Shown here: piece by piece, positions 5,149 through 12,438 of the stretch | How positions within the stretch are numbered: the stretch's first letter is position 1 | Layout of the letters: the number at the start of each line of letters is the position of its first letter | Source: CAMEGH01 sp964513905 | GTDB lineage: Bacteria; Patescibacteriota; Saccharimonadia; Saccharimonadales; Saccharimonadaceae | DNA length: 16,962 bases | Direction of reading: 5' to 3' | NCBI GenBank assembly: GCA_964513905.1 | Contig: CAZENS010000015.1 | Location: forward strand, 1-16,962 | Notes under the pieces: model-generated | The model's database searches: none | The model's input: only the letters and a program-made list of their open reading frames with translations | Told to the model about the DNA's origin: nothing | Translations under genes and position numbers: made by a program

Positions 5149-6720
5149 ATGAATTCTACACTTGAGCAAAAATTAAAAACTTTACCTGGCACGCCAGGGG
5201 TTTATTTGCATAAATCAAAATCTGGTGAGGTTATTTACGTTGGTAAGGCAGCTGTGCTTAAGAATCGCGTTCGTCAATATTTTCAAGAAAGTCGCTCTCG
5301 GGATAATAAAACAATGGCGCTCGTGTCGGAGATTTCGGATGTTGACTGGGTAGAAACTGAAAGTGAGGTGGATGCGCTGTTTTTAGAAAGTGAAATGGTC
5401 AAGCGCTACATGCCACGGTACAACGTGCTTTTAAGAGATGATAAAAGCCAAAGTTTTGTACGGATTAACATGCATGCCGAATGGCCGATTGTAAGTATTA
5501 CACGCAATCCAGCAGACGACGGTGCTGAATATTACGGCCCATTCTATAACGGCTTTGCCCTAAAAAAAGCTGTTCGATATCTGCGAAAAGTATATCCATA
5601 TTTAACGAAAGAGCGTCGACCCGGCCAGTCTAATCTTGATGAAGATCTGGGCTTGGCTCCCAAGCAAAGTGACGGATCGCTGGCATACAAAGCCGACTTG
5701 CGAAAGTTAATTAGCTACATAAAAGGAAATAGAAAATCACTAGCCAAAGAGATTGAAAAAAGTATGAAGCAGGCCGCTAAAGCGCAGGATTTTGAAGCCG
5801 CGGCCGTATTGCGCAATCGACTACGTGCTATGCAAGAGTTGCAACAGCGCGTTATGTTTGGCGATAAAGAGTTTTTGGATATATCTAAAGATCGCGCGTT
5901 GGCAGATCTGACAAAAATACTATTACTGCCAAAAGAGCCAGCTCGTATAGAAGGCTATGATATTAGTCATATGAGCGGCAGTAATGTGGTGGCAAGTATG
6001 GTTGTATTTAGCAACGGCGTTAGTGATAGGGGCGAGTACAGAAAATTCAAGGTTGATGAAAGAAATAATGACGTAGAGAATATGCGACAGGTGATTTCTC
6101 GTCGTTTGAGCGAGCGTAATATCAAACGTTGGGGGCGACCTGATTTGATACTGATTGACGGCGGCATTGGACAGCTGAATGCTGCAATTAAGGCGAGTCA
6201 AAGTCAGGGGGTTGTGGACATCCCGATTGTGAGTGTTGCAAAACGAGAAGAAGAGATGATGATTCATAAAACTGATTCGGGTATTGATACGAGCGGGATT
6301 AGGGATTTGCTAGATCAGGCGCTACCTGGAGTTGGCGTGGTAGAGCAAAATGAGGTGTATGTTGTTAATCTCCACACGCATCAGCGGAATGCGTCGTCGC
6401 ATTCTCGTAATTTGCGAGGTTCTGCGGGTGTGATTGCTGGTCGTTATGATGATATCGTAAAGTTGGTGCAGCGGATTCGCGACGAGGCGCATAGATTTGC
6501 AGTGAGCTATCATACGGCACTAAAGCGAAAACAACAAACAAAAAGTGAACTCGAAGAGATTCCGGGTGTTGGTGCACAAACTCGTAAAAAGCTTTTACGA
6601 CATTTTGGCAGCGTAAAATTAATTCGTCAGGCGAGCGCTGATGAGCTTGAGCAGTGTGTGGGCGCAAGCAGGGCAAAAAGCATAACACAATATTTTAAGC
6701 AGGAGACAAGCAGTGAATAG
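5149..6720 (+). CDS. uvrC: UvrABC excinuclease subunit C, compact form
   Basis: This is the dual-incision nuclease of nucleotide excision repair. Domains in order: GIY-YIG nuclease (Tyr19, Tyr30-Val-Gly, Arg40, catalytic Glu80), UVR motif that binds UvrB (about 198-233), RNase H-like 5' nuclease domain with Asp271, Asp337 and His448, and a helix-hairpin-helix DNA-binding tail (about 468-515). At 523 residues it is shorter than the usual 590-620. The link after the GIY-YIG domain (about 150-180), which in most UvrC proteins holds four [4Fe-4S] cysteines, has none; the whole protein has one cysteine, near the C-terminus. The ATG directly follows the hydrolase stop with no clear Shine-Dalgarno, so translation is probably coupled. 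The end overlaps the peptidase GTG by 8 bases. Confidence 0.96.
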   Translation: MNSTLEQKLKTLPGTPGVYLHKSKSGEVIYVGKAAVLKNRVRQYFQESRSRDNKTMALVSEISDVDWVETESEVDALFLESEMVKRYMPRYNVLLRDDKSQSFVRINMHAEWPIVSITRNPADDGAEYYGPFYNGFALKKAVRYLRKVYPYLTKERRPGQSNLDEDLGLAPKQSDGSLAYKADLRKLISYIKGNRKSLAKEIEKSMKQAAKAQDFEAAAVLRNRLRAMQELQQRVMFGDKEFLDISKDRALADLTKILLLPKEPARIEGYDISHMSGSNVVASMVVFSNGVSDRGEYRKFKVDERNNDVENMRQVISRRLSERNIKRWGRPDLILIDGGIGQLNAAIKASQSQGVVDIPIVSVAKREEEMMIHKTDSGIDTSGIRDLLDQALPGVGVVEQNEVYVVNLHTHQRNASSHSRNLRGSAGVIAGRYDDIVKLVQRIRDEAHRFAVSYHTALKRKQQTKSELEEIPGVGAQTRKKLLRHFGSVKLIRQASADELEQCVGASRAKSITQYFKQETSSE

Positions 6721-7894
6721 TGATTTTTTTAGAGCGAATCGCCAACGAATTATAGAGGTGCTTGGCGATGACATTCTTGTTGTCTCGGCGTACGATAAGA
6801 TGCAACTAACGAATGATGCTGCGGCACCGTTCGTGCAGGAATCTAACTTTTGGTGGCTAGCAGGAATAGAAGCCTCCGGGTGGAGGATGGCAATTGATTG
6901 CAAGAGCGGAAAGTCTTTTCTTGTGGAGCCAATTATTAGTGAGGTCGAAAGGCTGTTTGATGGAGCGTTGTCTATCGAGGCGGCGCTTGCACGCTCGGGG
7001 GCAGATTCGGTCATCACTGAAGCTACGCTAGTAGAAATGCTACAGGGAAAGCAAGCCTACGCTTTGCAGCCACAGAGTTCTAGTGATGCGTCTTTTGTAT
7101 TAAATCCTTCGCAAAAAAGAATGTGGAATTTTGCTGAGAAGCACGCAAATCAAGTGAGTAATGTACGGCAAGAATTGGCGCGATTACGAGCTATCAAAAG
7201 TGCGACAGAAATTCAGGCAATCAAAGAGGCGATCAGTGTAACGGCGCAGGCTTTTTTGAATGTAGAGCATAATTTTTCAACATATGTGCGCGAGAGTGAT
7301 ATTGCCGCAGATATAACGCATACTTTTCTGAAAAATGGATCCACGCATGCATACGATCCAATTGTCGCATCTGGCAAAAATGCGTGTACATTACACTATG
7401 TTCAAAATAGCGGAATGCTAAGCGGTTTGGTGTTGATAGATGTCGGCGCAAAAATAAACGGCTATAGTGCGGATATAACACGGACGTACGGAACAGCCAA
7501 TGTCTCGGATCGAGAGAAGAATGTTCATGTTGCGGTTCGCGAGGCCCTGGAGGAGATTAAGAAAAGAATGTCTCTTGGTATGGAGATTAGGGAGTATCTT
7601 CTAGCGGTTGATGAGGTGATGGTGAGCGCGCTGGTTAATCTTGGTCTTATGAAAAATCGAAAGGACATTCAATCCTACAGGAAATATTTTCCGCACGCAA
7701 TTAGCCATGGGCTCGGTGTAGATGTGCATGATAGTCTGGGTCGCTATGATACGTTTCGGGAAGGAATGGTGCTAACCATTGAGCCAGGAATATACATTCC
7801 AGAAGAGGGTATTGGCGTGCGTATTGAGGACGACATATTGTTTACTGCTAATGGGGTGGAAAATCTCAGCTCGTCAATCGGGACTATGCTATAA
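6713..7894 (+). CDS. pepP: Xaa-Pro aminopeptidase (peptidase family M24B)
   Basis: The 393-residue protein has an N-terminal aminopeptidase-P domain (about 1-150) and a C-terminal pita-bread catalytic domain. All five dinuclear metal ligands are present: Asp243 and Asp254 in DVGAKINGYSAD, His332 in SHGLGVDVHD, Glu357 in EPGIYIP and Glu372 in RIEDD. It removes N-terminal residues that precede proline, recycling peptides in the cytosol. The start is a GTG at 6713 with AGGAG at 6701-6705; it overlaps the end of uvrC. Its last codons and stop contain the -10 of the next promoter. Prolidase is an alternative, but the N-terminal domain and length favour aminopeptidase P. Confidence 0.93.
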   Translation: MNSDFFRANRQRIIEVLGDDILVVSAYDKMQLTNDAAAPFVQESNFWWLAGIEASGWRMAIDCKSGKSFLVEPIISEVERLFDGALSIEAALARSGADSVITEATLVEMLQGKQAYALQPQSSSDASFVLNPSQKRMWNFAEKHANQVSNVRQELARLRAIKSATEIQAIKEAISVTAQAFLNVEHNFSTYVRESDIAADITHTFLKNGSTHAYDPIVASGKNACTLHYVQNSGMLSGLVLIDVGAKINGYSADITRTYGTANVSDREKNVHVAVREALEEIKKRMSLGMEIREYLLAVDEVMVSALVNLGLMKNRKDIQSYRKYFPHAISHGLGVDVHDSLGRYDTFREGMVLTIEPGIYIPEEGIGVRIEDDILFTANGVENLSSSIGTML

Positions 7895-7895
7895 T
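7887..7895 (+). promoter_or_regulatory. Extended -10 promoter inside the peptidase stop region, apparently leaderless
   Basis: TGC directly followed by TATAAT (7890-7895) is a perfect extended -10. The TAA stop of the upstream gene is part of it. It ends 8 bases before the ATG at 7904, so the message should start at about the start codon. GAGGG at 7897-7901 could serve read-through transcripts starting at the second ATG, 7907. Confidence 0.62.
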
Positions 7896-7903
7896 TGAGG
7901 GTG

Positions 7904-8293
7904 ATGATGCGTAAGCAATTTGCTATTTTTATTTTACGGTGGATATTGAACTCATTTGGGTTGTGGGTGGCTGTTCGGTTGCTGGGCACGAGCGGCTCTT
8001 CAGAGTTAGCCGGAGATGGCTACAGTATCTATCTGCTGGCTGGATTTATTTTCTCGTTACTCAATAGTATCTTGCGGCCTTTGGTGGTGATTTTATCGTT
8101 GCCAGCGATACTCATAACACTTGGACTTTTTGTTTTTGTAGTGAACGGCTTTATGGTGTGGCTTGCGATACAGATGACACCACAACTAGAAATGACCTTT
8201 TTAAACTCAATTTTTGCAGGAATGCTACTAAGTTTGATAAACTATATAGTTAGTGCTGCACTTGAATTACAAGTGCTCAAGAAAGAGGAGTAA
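7904..8293 (+). CDS. PF04020 (phage holin 4 superfamily) four-helix membrane protein
   Basis: The 129-residue protein is very hydrophobic, with about four membrane helices: near 5-25, 38-58 (IYLLAGFIFSLLNSIL), 58-90 (rich in Leu, Ile, Val, Phe) and 98-120. The motif NSILRPLVVILSLP followed by TLGLFVFVVNGFMVWLA is typical of the PF04020 family, named after holins but widespread in bacterial chromosomes and of unknown function. I start it at the ATG at 7904, ahead of a second ATG, rather than at the in-frame TTG at 7895, which lies in the -10. It leads an operon with secG, 6 bases downstream. There is no endolysin or phage gene nearby, so a lytic role is unlikely. Confidence 0.85.
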   Translation: MMRKQFAIFILRWILNSFGLWVAVRLLGTSGSSELAGDGYSIYLLAGFIFSLLNSILRPLVVILSLPAILITLGLFVFVVNGFMVWLAIQMTPQLEMTFLNSIFAGMLLSLINYIVSAALELQVLKKEE

Positions 8294-8299
8294 TAGAAG

Positions 8300-8530
8300 A
8301 TGGACGTAACACTACAAGCTATCATGGTTGGATCTGCGATACTGATGATTCTTGCGATTTTGCTGCAACAACGAGGTGCTACCTTAGGTGCTGGATTTGG
8401 AGCATCGGGTGAACTATATACCACCAGACGCGGCCTAGATAAGAATTTGTTTGAGTTTACTATTATAATGGCTGTTATTTTTACGATGTCGATTTTAGCA
8501 GGGTTGCTTCTGCCGTCGATCGGAGGATAG
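8300..8530 (+). CDS. secG: Preprotein translocase subunit SecG
   Basis: The 76-residue protein has two membrane helices (about 5-23 and 51-72) joined by the conserved SecG loop LLQQRGATLGAGFGASGELYT and TRRGLDKNLF. SecG assists protein export through SecYEG. The ATG is preceded by AGAGGAG at 8284-8290, inside the end of the upstream gene. Length and motif spacing match the family. It lies between the PF04020 protein and a secreted-side solute-binding protein, all in one direction with gaps of 6 and 7 bases, which indicates one operon of membrane and export functions. Confidence 0.95.
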   Translation: MDVTLQAIMVGSAILMILAILLQQRGATLGAGFGASGELYTTRRGLDKNLFEFTIIMAVIFTMSILAGLLLPSIGG

Positions 8531-8537
8531 GTTAGGC

Positions 8538-10331
8538 GTGGCCCAGAGCAGTGGTTCATGGCGTCGTTTTAGAAACTTGCGGATTCGCAAGAGACTTTCG
8601 CAAACGGCAAGAAATATTGAAGTCGCTACCACCCGACACGCACGGCACTTTGTGCTAGAGCGATGGAATCGAGCAAAAGACGTTCGACAGAATATTGGCA
8701 TATGGTTGATTTTTGTTGGCGTTCTTGTTGCGGCAGTTATTATACAGTTTTTGCTGGTTAGGGGAGTGTATACCAATCAGGCTCCAGTTGAGGGTGGTAC
8801 ATATGCAGAGGGCGTAAATGGACGGGTAAGTACACTGAATCCGCTTTTTGCTGCAACACAGGCCGAGCAGTCTACGGCTCAACTTATTTTTTCAAGCTTA
8901 TTTGACTACGACAACAGAGGCTCATTAAGTGGAGATCTTGCTACCGGCTATAAAAGAAGTGAAGACGGACGGACATACACAGTAACACTGCGCGATAATG
9001 CAACGTGGCACGATGGAAAGCCAGTAACTGTTGATGACATTCTTTTTACGGTTAATCTACTGAAAAACCCTGCTGTTGGGTCATCCTTGGCGGCTAGTTG
9101 GGAGGGGATTCAAGCCGTAAAGATTAATAAAGACAAAGTGGCTTTCAATTTACCTGCGGCCTATGTACCGTTCCCGCACGCATTAACATTTCCAATTTTG
9201 CCAAAGCATATTCTAGAGAACGTTAAACCAAATACTATACGAGAGCATCCATTTAGTACTGAGCCAGTCGGGAGCGGGCCGTTTGCGTTTCGGTTTAAGC
9301 AAAAGGTAAAAAGCGATGGCTCTCACGAAGTACTTCATCTTAAGCAAAACACAGCCTATTATGGTGGCCAGGTAAAGCTTGAGCGATTCCAGCTTCATGC
9401 TTATGCAAACCGCGACGACCTTGTAGAGGGGCTACGAACGCAAGCTATTGGTGCTGCAAGTGGTGTTCCGCTGAATAATCTTGCCTCATTCGATGGCGAC
9501 AGCCGCTTTGACGTAAACTTCTTGCCCGTTCAGGCCGGTGTGTATGCATTAATGAATACAGAATCCCCGACTCTGAAGAACGAAAAAATTCGAAAAGCAC
9601 TGCAGCTTGGAACGAATGTCGACGAGGCGCTTTCAACACTTTCCTGGAAGCCAAAACGTATGGATACTCCGTTTGCTGGGAATCAAATGAAGCTTGATGT
9701 TAAAAAACCAGGGTATAATATTGCAAAAGCAAAAAAGATTTTAGATGAATCGGGCTGGAAGCTTAACCCCGAAGGTTTTCGATATAAGGATAATAAGCCG
9801 TTGCAAATTCGGTTGAGTTACCTGAAGGATACAGATTACGAGTCAGTGGTAGGAGGGTTGGTCGAGCAGTGGCGTAAGTTGGGAATTAAAGTAGAAACGC
9901 AATCTATTGATGCTAAAGACCCAACGCAGAATTTTGTTAGTTCGGTGTTGCAGCCTCGCAATTTTGATGTGCTTGTGCACGAACTTACGATTGGTGCTGA
10001 TCCGGATATTTATGCATATTGGCACTCTTCTCAGGCAACTGCGCGCGGGCTTAATTTCTCGAATTATAAGGATGACATTAGTGACGACGCCTTGTCTAGT
10101 GCACGATCACGACAGGATGAGTTATTGCGCGTAGCGAAATACGAAAGTTTTTTACGCCAGTGGTATGAAAAAGCGCCTGCTATAGGACTATATCAGTCAT
10201 CGGTTTCATATGTTGCTACAAAAGGAGTGCAGTCGGTACAGAAACAGGATAATTTAGTGACAGAGGTGGATAGGTATTACGACGTCGTTCGTTGGACGGC
10301 TAGGAGCGACTCTGTTTACAAGACTCCGTAG
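8538..10331 (+). CDS. Membrane-anchored peptide ABC transporter substrate-binding protein (SBP family 5, OppA/DppA-like)
   Basis: The 597-residue protein has a very basic N-terminal tail (14 Arg/Lys in the first 52 residues), one membrane helix at about 53-74, then a family 5 binding domain. The domain begins GTYAEGVNGRVSTLNPLFA and contains the family pattern FDYDNRGSLSGDLATGYKRSEDGRTYTVTLRDNATWHDGKPVTVDDI split over about 120-170. There is no lipobox cysteine, so anchoring is by the uncleaved helix. The start is a GTG with GGAGG at 8522-8526. No permease or ATPase gene follows; the next gene is a tRNA. It most likely captures oligopeptides outside the membrane for a transporter encoded elsewhere. 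Confidence 0.92.
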   Translation: MAQSSGSWRRFRNLRIRKRLSQTARNIEVATTRHARHFVLERWNRAKDVRQNIGIWLIFVGVLVAAVIIQFLLVRGVYTNQAPVEGGTYAEGVNGRVSTLNPLFAATQAEQSTAQLIFSSLFDYDNRGSLSGDLATGYKRSEDGRTYTVTLRDNATWHDGKPVTVDDILFTVNLLKNPAVGSSLAASWEGIQAVKINKDKVAFNLPAAYVPFPHALTFPILPKHILENVKPNTIREHPFSTEPVGSGPFAFRFKQKVKSDGSHEVLHLKQNTAYYGGQVKLERFQLHAYANRDDLVEGLRTQAIGAASGVPLNNLASFDGDSRFDVNFLPVQAGVYALMNTESPTLKNEKIRKALQLGTNVDEALSTLSWKPKRMDTPFAGNQMKLDVKKPGYNIAKAKKILDESGWKLNPEGFRYKDNKPLQIRLSYLKDTDYESVVGGLVEQWRKLGIKVETQSIDAKDPTQNFVSSVLQPRNFDVLVHELTIGADPDIYAYWHSSQATARGLNFSNYKDDISDDALSSARSRQDELLRVAKYESFLRQWYEKAPAIGLYQSSVSYVATKGVQSVQKQDNLVTEVDRYYDVVRWTARSDSVYKTP

Positions 10332-10343
10332 GTTGGGTATAAT
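10315..10343 (+). promoter_or_regulatory. Promoter of tRNA-Leu
   Basis: TTTACA (10315-10320), a 17-base spacer and TATAAT (10338-10343) form a near-consensus promoter. The -35 lies inside the last codons of the peptide-binding protein gene. The tRNA begins 24 bases after the -10, leaving a short 5' leader. Confidence 0.82.
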
Positions 10344-10366
10344 GATCAAGTTACCGAAACTATTGA

Positions 10367-10453
10367 GCACTGGTGGCGGAATTGGTAGACGCGCTAGCTT
10401 GAGGGGCTAGTGATCGTAAGATCGTGGAGGTTCAAGTCCTCTTCAGTGCACCA
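10367..10453 (+). tRNA. tRNA-Leu with anticodon GAG
   Basis: An 87-base type II tRNA. The acceptor GCACTGG pairs with TCAGTGC (one G-T pair). The D-arm is GCGGAATTGGTAGACGC. The anticodon stem CTAGC/GCTAG holds loop TTGAGGG with anticodon GAG at 10401-10403. A long variable arm follows (GATCGTAAGATC), then T-arm GGAGG-TTCAAGT-CCTCT. The discriminator is A and CCA is encoded. It reads CUC and CUU. Confidence 0.97.
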
Positions 10454-10473
10454 CTGTAGAACAATAAGATGAT

Positions 10474-10496
10474 GTCGTCCGTGCGGACGACTTTTT
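10474..10496 (+). terminator. Rho-independent terminator after tRNA-Leu
   Basis: Perfect 7-bp GC-rich stem GTCGTCC (10474-10480) and GGACGAC (10485-10491) around a GTGC loop, followed by TTTTT. It ends the tRNA transcript and isolates it from the lactate permease gene. Confidence 0.93.
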
Positions 10497-10553
10497 GATT
10501 GCTAGAGGTGGTGTATCGCTCTATATCCTAACAACGCCAAATGTCGATGATTA

Positions 10554-10584
10554 CGCCTCAGCAAAATAGATTTCGCTCGAGGCG
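10554..10584. promoter_or_regulatory. Imperfect inverted repeat upstream of the lactate permease, candidate operator
   Basis: CGCCTC (10554-10559) and GAGGCG (10579-10584) pair perfectly. Inside them AGC and GCT extend the stem with one bulged C, and AAA/TTT can pair across a TAGA loop. The right arm abuts where the -35 of the permease promoter would lie. No T-run follows on either strand, so it is not a terminator. Its regulatory role is inferred from position only. Confidence 0.38.
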
Positions 10585-10604
10585 CATAGCGCTCAGCTTT
10601 CCTG

Positions 10605-10610
10605 TATACT
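10605..10610 (+). promoter_or_regulatory. -10 element of the lactate permease gene, apparently leaderless
   Basis: TATACT ends 7 bases before the ATG at 10618, so the expected transcript starts at or beside the start codon. There is no Shine-Dalgarno and no clear -35, which might mean an activator is needed. Confidence 0.52.
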
Positions 10611-10617
10611 AGATTGT

Positions 10618-12222
10618 ATGACGCTTTTTCTTGCGGCAATGATGGCGATTATCGTTCCACTTATGCTGGTGGTTGGATTTCGTATGCCGGCCAGATATGG
10701 TATGTTTATTAGTTTAATTGTCGTCGGGTGCATTGCCTATTATGTTTGGGGTGTAGGCGAATTGACGCTAGCAGCATCGGTATTTCAGGCATTGCATAGA
10801 GCACTGACCATCGCACTTATTTTATTTGGCGCAGTAACGTTGCTTTACACCTTGCAAAGAACTGGTGCGATGGCGCGTATTAAATATGGATTTCATTCAA
10901 TTTCGCCCGATATGAGGGTTCAGGCAGTACTGGTAGGATTCGCATTCATTTCTTTAATGGAGGGCGCCTCTGGGTTTGGAACTCCTGCGATTGTTGCAGC
11001 TCCACTAATGATGGCGTTGGGATTTCGGCCAATTATAGCAGCAACAATTGCCCTACTTGGAGATACTGTGGCGGTAACGTTCGGCGCTGTCGGAACGCCG
11101 CTAATTGTAGGGCTTGAGAACGTTCCTGGATATTCTCAGGAGTTAGTGCAGCGAGCTGGTGCTCAGGTAACGTTGTATGATTTTGTTATCGGAACTATTT
11201 TACCAGTGTTGTTAGTGGCGGTGCTGGTTGTTGGCTTCAGGCGAAAGGACGAGAAGGCTCGTTGGGGTCAGGTTGTTGAAATAGTCCCGTGGGCATTGAT
11301 GGTAGGTTTTGTTTATGCAGTGTCTGCCGCTGTTGTTGTAAGGGTTTTTGGGCCAGAGTTTACCGCTATTATCGCATCTATTTTCACCTTAATTTTTGCA
11401 ACAATAACTGCAAAAAAAGGCTGGATGACGCCAAGTGCAACCTGGCGGCATCATGCTGTCGACAGGGAGCCTGATGATGATACTGAAATAGGAAACTCAA
11501 TGAGCTTACTGCGAGCTTGGGCTCCATATGGGGCTGTTGTTGTTTTGCTATTAGCGACGCGAGTTGTAGAGCCAATTAAGGAATTAACTACAACTATTCT
11601 TGATGTAAGTTGGCATTCAATTTTGGGAATAGAATCAATCAATTCTACGTGGCAATTGTTATATTCTCCTGGGGCGGTGTTGATTGCTGCCGCTGTATTT
11701 GCAGCACTTACGCAGTCAAAATCTTTACGTCCAGTTGCGGGAGCTATGAAGCAATCTGTCGGTGTAGTGGTTGGTGCGCTACTGGCGCTTGTGCCTACGC
11801 TAATGATGGTGCAAATTTTTAGTAATTCCGGGATTAATACCGCCGGACTCGCATCGATGCCGGTGTATATAGGCGAATATTTTGCGAATATATTTGGGGA
11901 TATTTGGGTTTTGATTGCACCTCTTTTGGGTGCAACAGGTGCGTTTATTGCTGGTAGCTCGACGGTATCAACGCTTACGCTAGCTACGGTTCAAGATAGT
12001 GTTGCAAGCGCAGTGGGCATATCTCAAGAGATTGTACTTGCTTTGCAAATGATTGGTGCAGCCGCCGGTAATGTGGTGGCGATTCATAATGTCGTTGCCG
12101 TTGCGGCTGTTGTCGGCTTAGTGCATCGCGAGGGGCATATCATGAGACGAGCATTTCCTGCGGTTATCGTATATCTGTTGATTGCCTCATTATTGGGAGC
12201 GGTATCTCTATTCTTTATGTAA
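10618..12222 (+). CDS. lctP: L-lactate permease (LctP/LldP family)
   Basis: The 534-residue protein is a polytopic membrane protein with about 12 or more hydrophobic helices. The family signature is clear near residues 115-165: MEGASGFGTPAIVAAPLM followed by ALLGDTVAVTFGAVGTPL. The second half has the repeat-related GATGAFIAGSSTVSTLTL and the ending IHNVVAVAAVVGLVHREG. These proteins move lactate (and glycolate) with protons; in a fermenting cell the direction could be export. The length is close to the usual 530-550. It is monocistronic: its own -10 directly precedes the ATG and a tRNA on the opposite strand follows. Family membership is certain; direction and exact substrate are inferred. 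Confidence 0.95.
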   Translation: MTLFLAAMMAIIVPLMLVVGFRMPARYGMFISLIVVGCIAYYVWGVGELTLAASVFQALHRALTIALILFGAVTLLYTLQRTGAMARIKYGFHSISPDMRVQAVLVGFAFISLMEGASGFGTPAIVAAPLMMALGFRPIIAATIALLGDTVAVTFGAVGTPLIVGLENVPGYSQELVQRAGAQVTLYDFVIGTILPVLLVAVLVVGFRRKDEKARWGQVVEIVPWALMVGFVYAVSAAVVVRVFGPEFTAIIASIFTLIFATITAKKGWMTPSATWRHHAVDREPDDDTEIGNSMSLLRAWAPYGAVVVLLLATRVVEPIKELTTTILDVSWHSILGIESINSTWQLLYSPGAVLIAAAVFAALTQSKSLRPVAGAMKQSVGVVVGALLALVPTLMMVQIFSNSGINTAGLASMPVYIGEYFANIFGDIWVLIAPLLGATGAFIAGSSTVSTLTLATVQDSVASAVGISQEIVLALQMIGAAAGNVVAIHNVVAVAAVVGLVHREGHIMRRAFPAVIVYLLIASLLGAVSLFFM

Positions 12223-12248
12223 ATAAAAAATACCGCAAAACGGTATTT
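12221..12248 (-). terminator. Terminator hairpin shared by tRNA-Val and the converging lactate permease
   Basis: Arms AAATACCG (12228-12235) and CGGTATTT (12241-12248) flank a 5-base loop. Read on the minus strand the stem is followed by TTTTTTATTT, a good terminator for tRNA-Val. Read on the plus strand the tail is only TTTCATATTC, a weaker stop for the permease message, which ends 6 bases earlier. Confidence 0.85.
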
Positions 12249-12255
12249 CATATTC

Positions 12256-12332
12256 TGGTGGGCGCTGAGGGGCTCGAACCCCCGACCCCTTCGGTGTAAA
12301 CGAAGTGCTCTAGCCAACTGAGCTAAGCGCCC
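12256..12332 (-). tRNA. tRNA-Val with anticodon TAC
   Basis: A 77-base tRNA on the minus strand. The acceptor GGGCGCT pairs with AGCGCCC. The D-arm is GCTCAGTTGGCTAGAGC. The anticodon stem CTTCG/CGAAG holds TTTACAC with anticodon TAC. The T-arm contains TTCGAGC, the discriminator is A, and CCA is encoded. Uridine 34 of this isoacceptor is a known target class for TrhO, which is encoded at the start of the window. Confidence 0.97.
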
Positions 12333-12346
12333 CAACCTGTTAAATT

Positions 12347-12375
12347 AGTATACTCACTTGCTATAAAAAAATCAA
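12347..12375 (-). promoter_or_regulatory. Promoter of tRNA-Val
   Basis: On the minus strand TTGATT (12375-12370), a 17-base spacer and TATACT (12352-12347) form a good promoter. The -10 ends 14 bases before the mature tRNA 5' end. It is back to back with the typA promoter. Confidence 0.78.
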
Positions 12376-12392
12376 GCTAATTATTACATTAA

Positions 12393-12401
12393 TGATATAA
12401 T
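12393..12401 (+). promoter_or_regulatory. Extended -10 promoter of typA
   Basis: TGA directly followed by TATAAT (12396-12401) is an extended -10. No -35 is seen at the usual spacing. The start site should be near 12408, so the message would begin right at AAAGGAGG. Confidence 0.65.
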
Positions 12402-12407
12402 ATCAAG

Positions 12408-12430
12408 AAAGGAGGCCCGATAAGTTCGGG
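12408..12430 (+). promoter_or_regulatory. Shine-Dalgarno followed by a hairpin before the typA start
   Basis: AAAGGAGG (12408-12415) is a near-perfect ribosome site but lies 23 bases from the ATG at 12439. Between them CCCGA (12416-12420) and TCGGG (12426-12430) form a 5-bp stem with loop TAAGT. Folding it out leaves 8 bases between the Shine-Dalgarno and the ATG, the normal distance. No other start codon lies in the interval. Confidence 0.55.
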
Positions 12431-12438
12431 CATATTAT

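Noticed and set aside
7904..8293. Holin-like annotation suggesting prophage remnants
   Set aside because: PF04020 proteins are common chromosomal membrane proteins; no endolysin, structural, integrase or other phage gene is nearby and the gene is tied to secG.
10454..10617. Possible small RNA or riboswitch between tRNA-Leu and the lactate permease
   Set aside because: The first part is a clear terminator, and the permease -10 is so close to its ATG that a riboswitch leader is not possible from that promoter.
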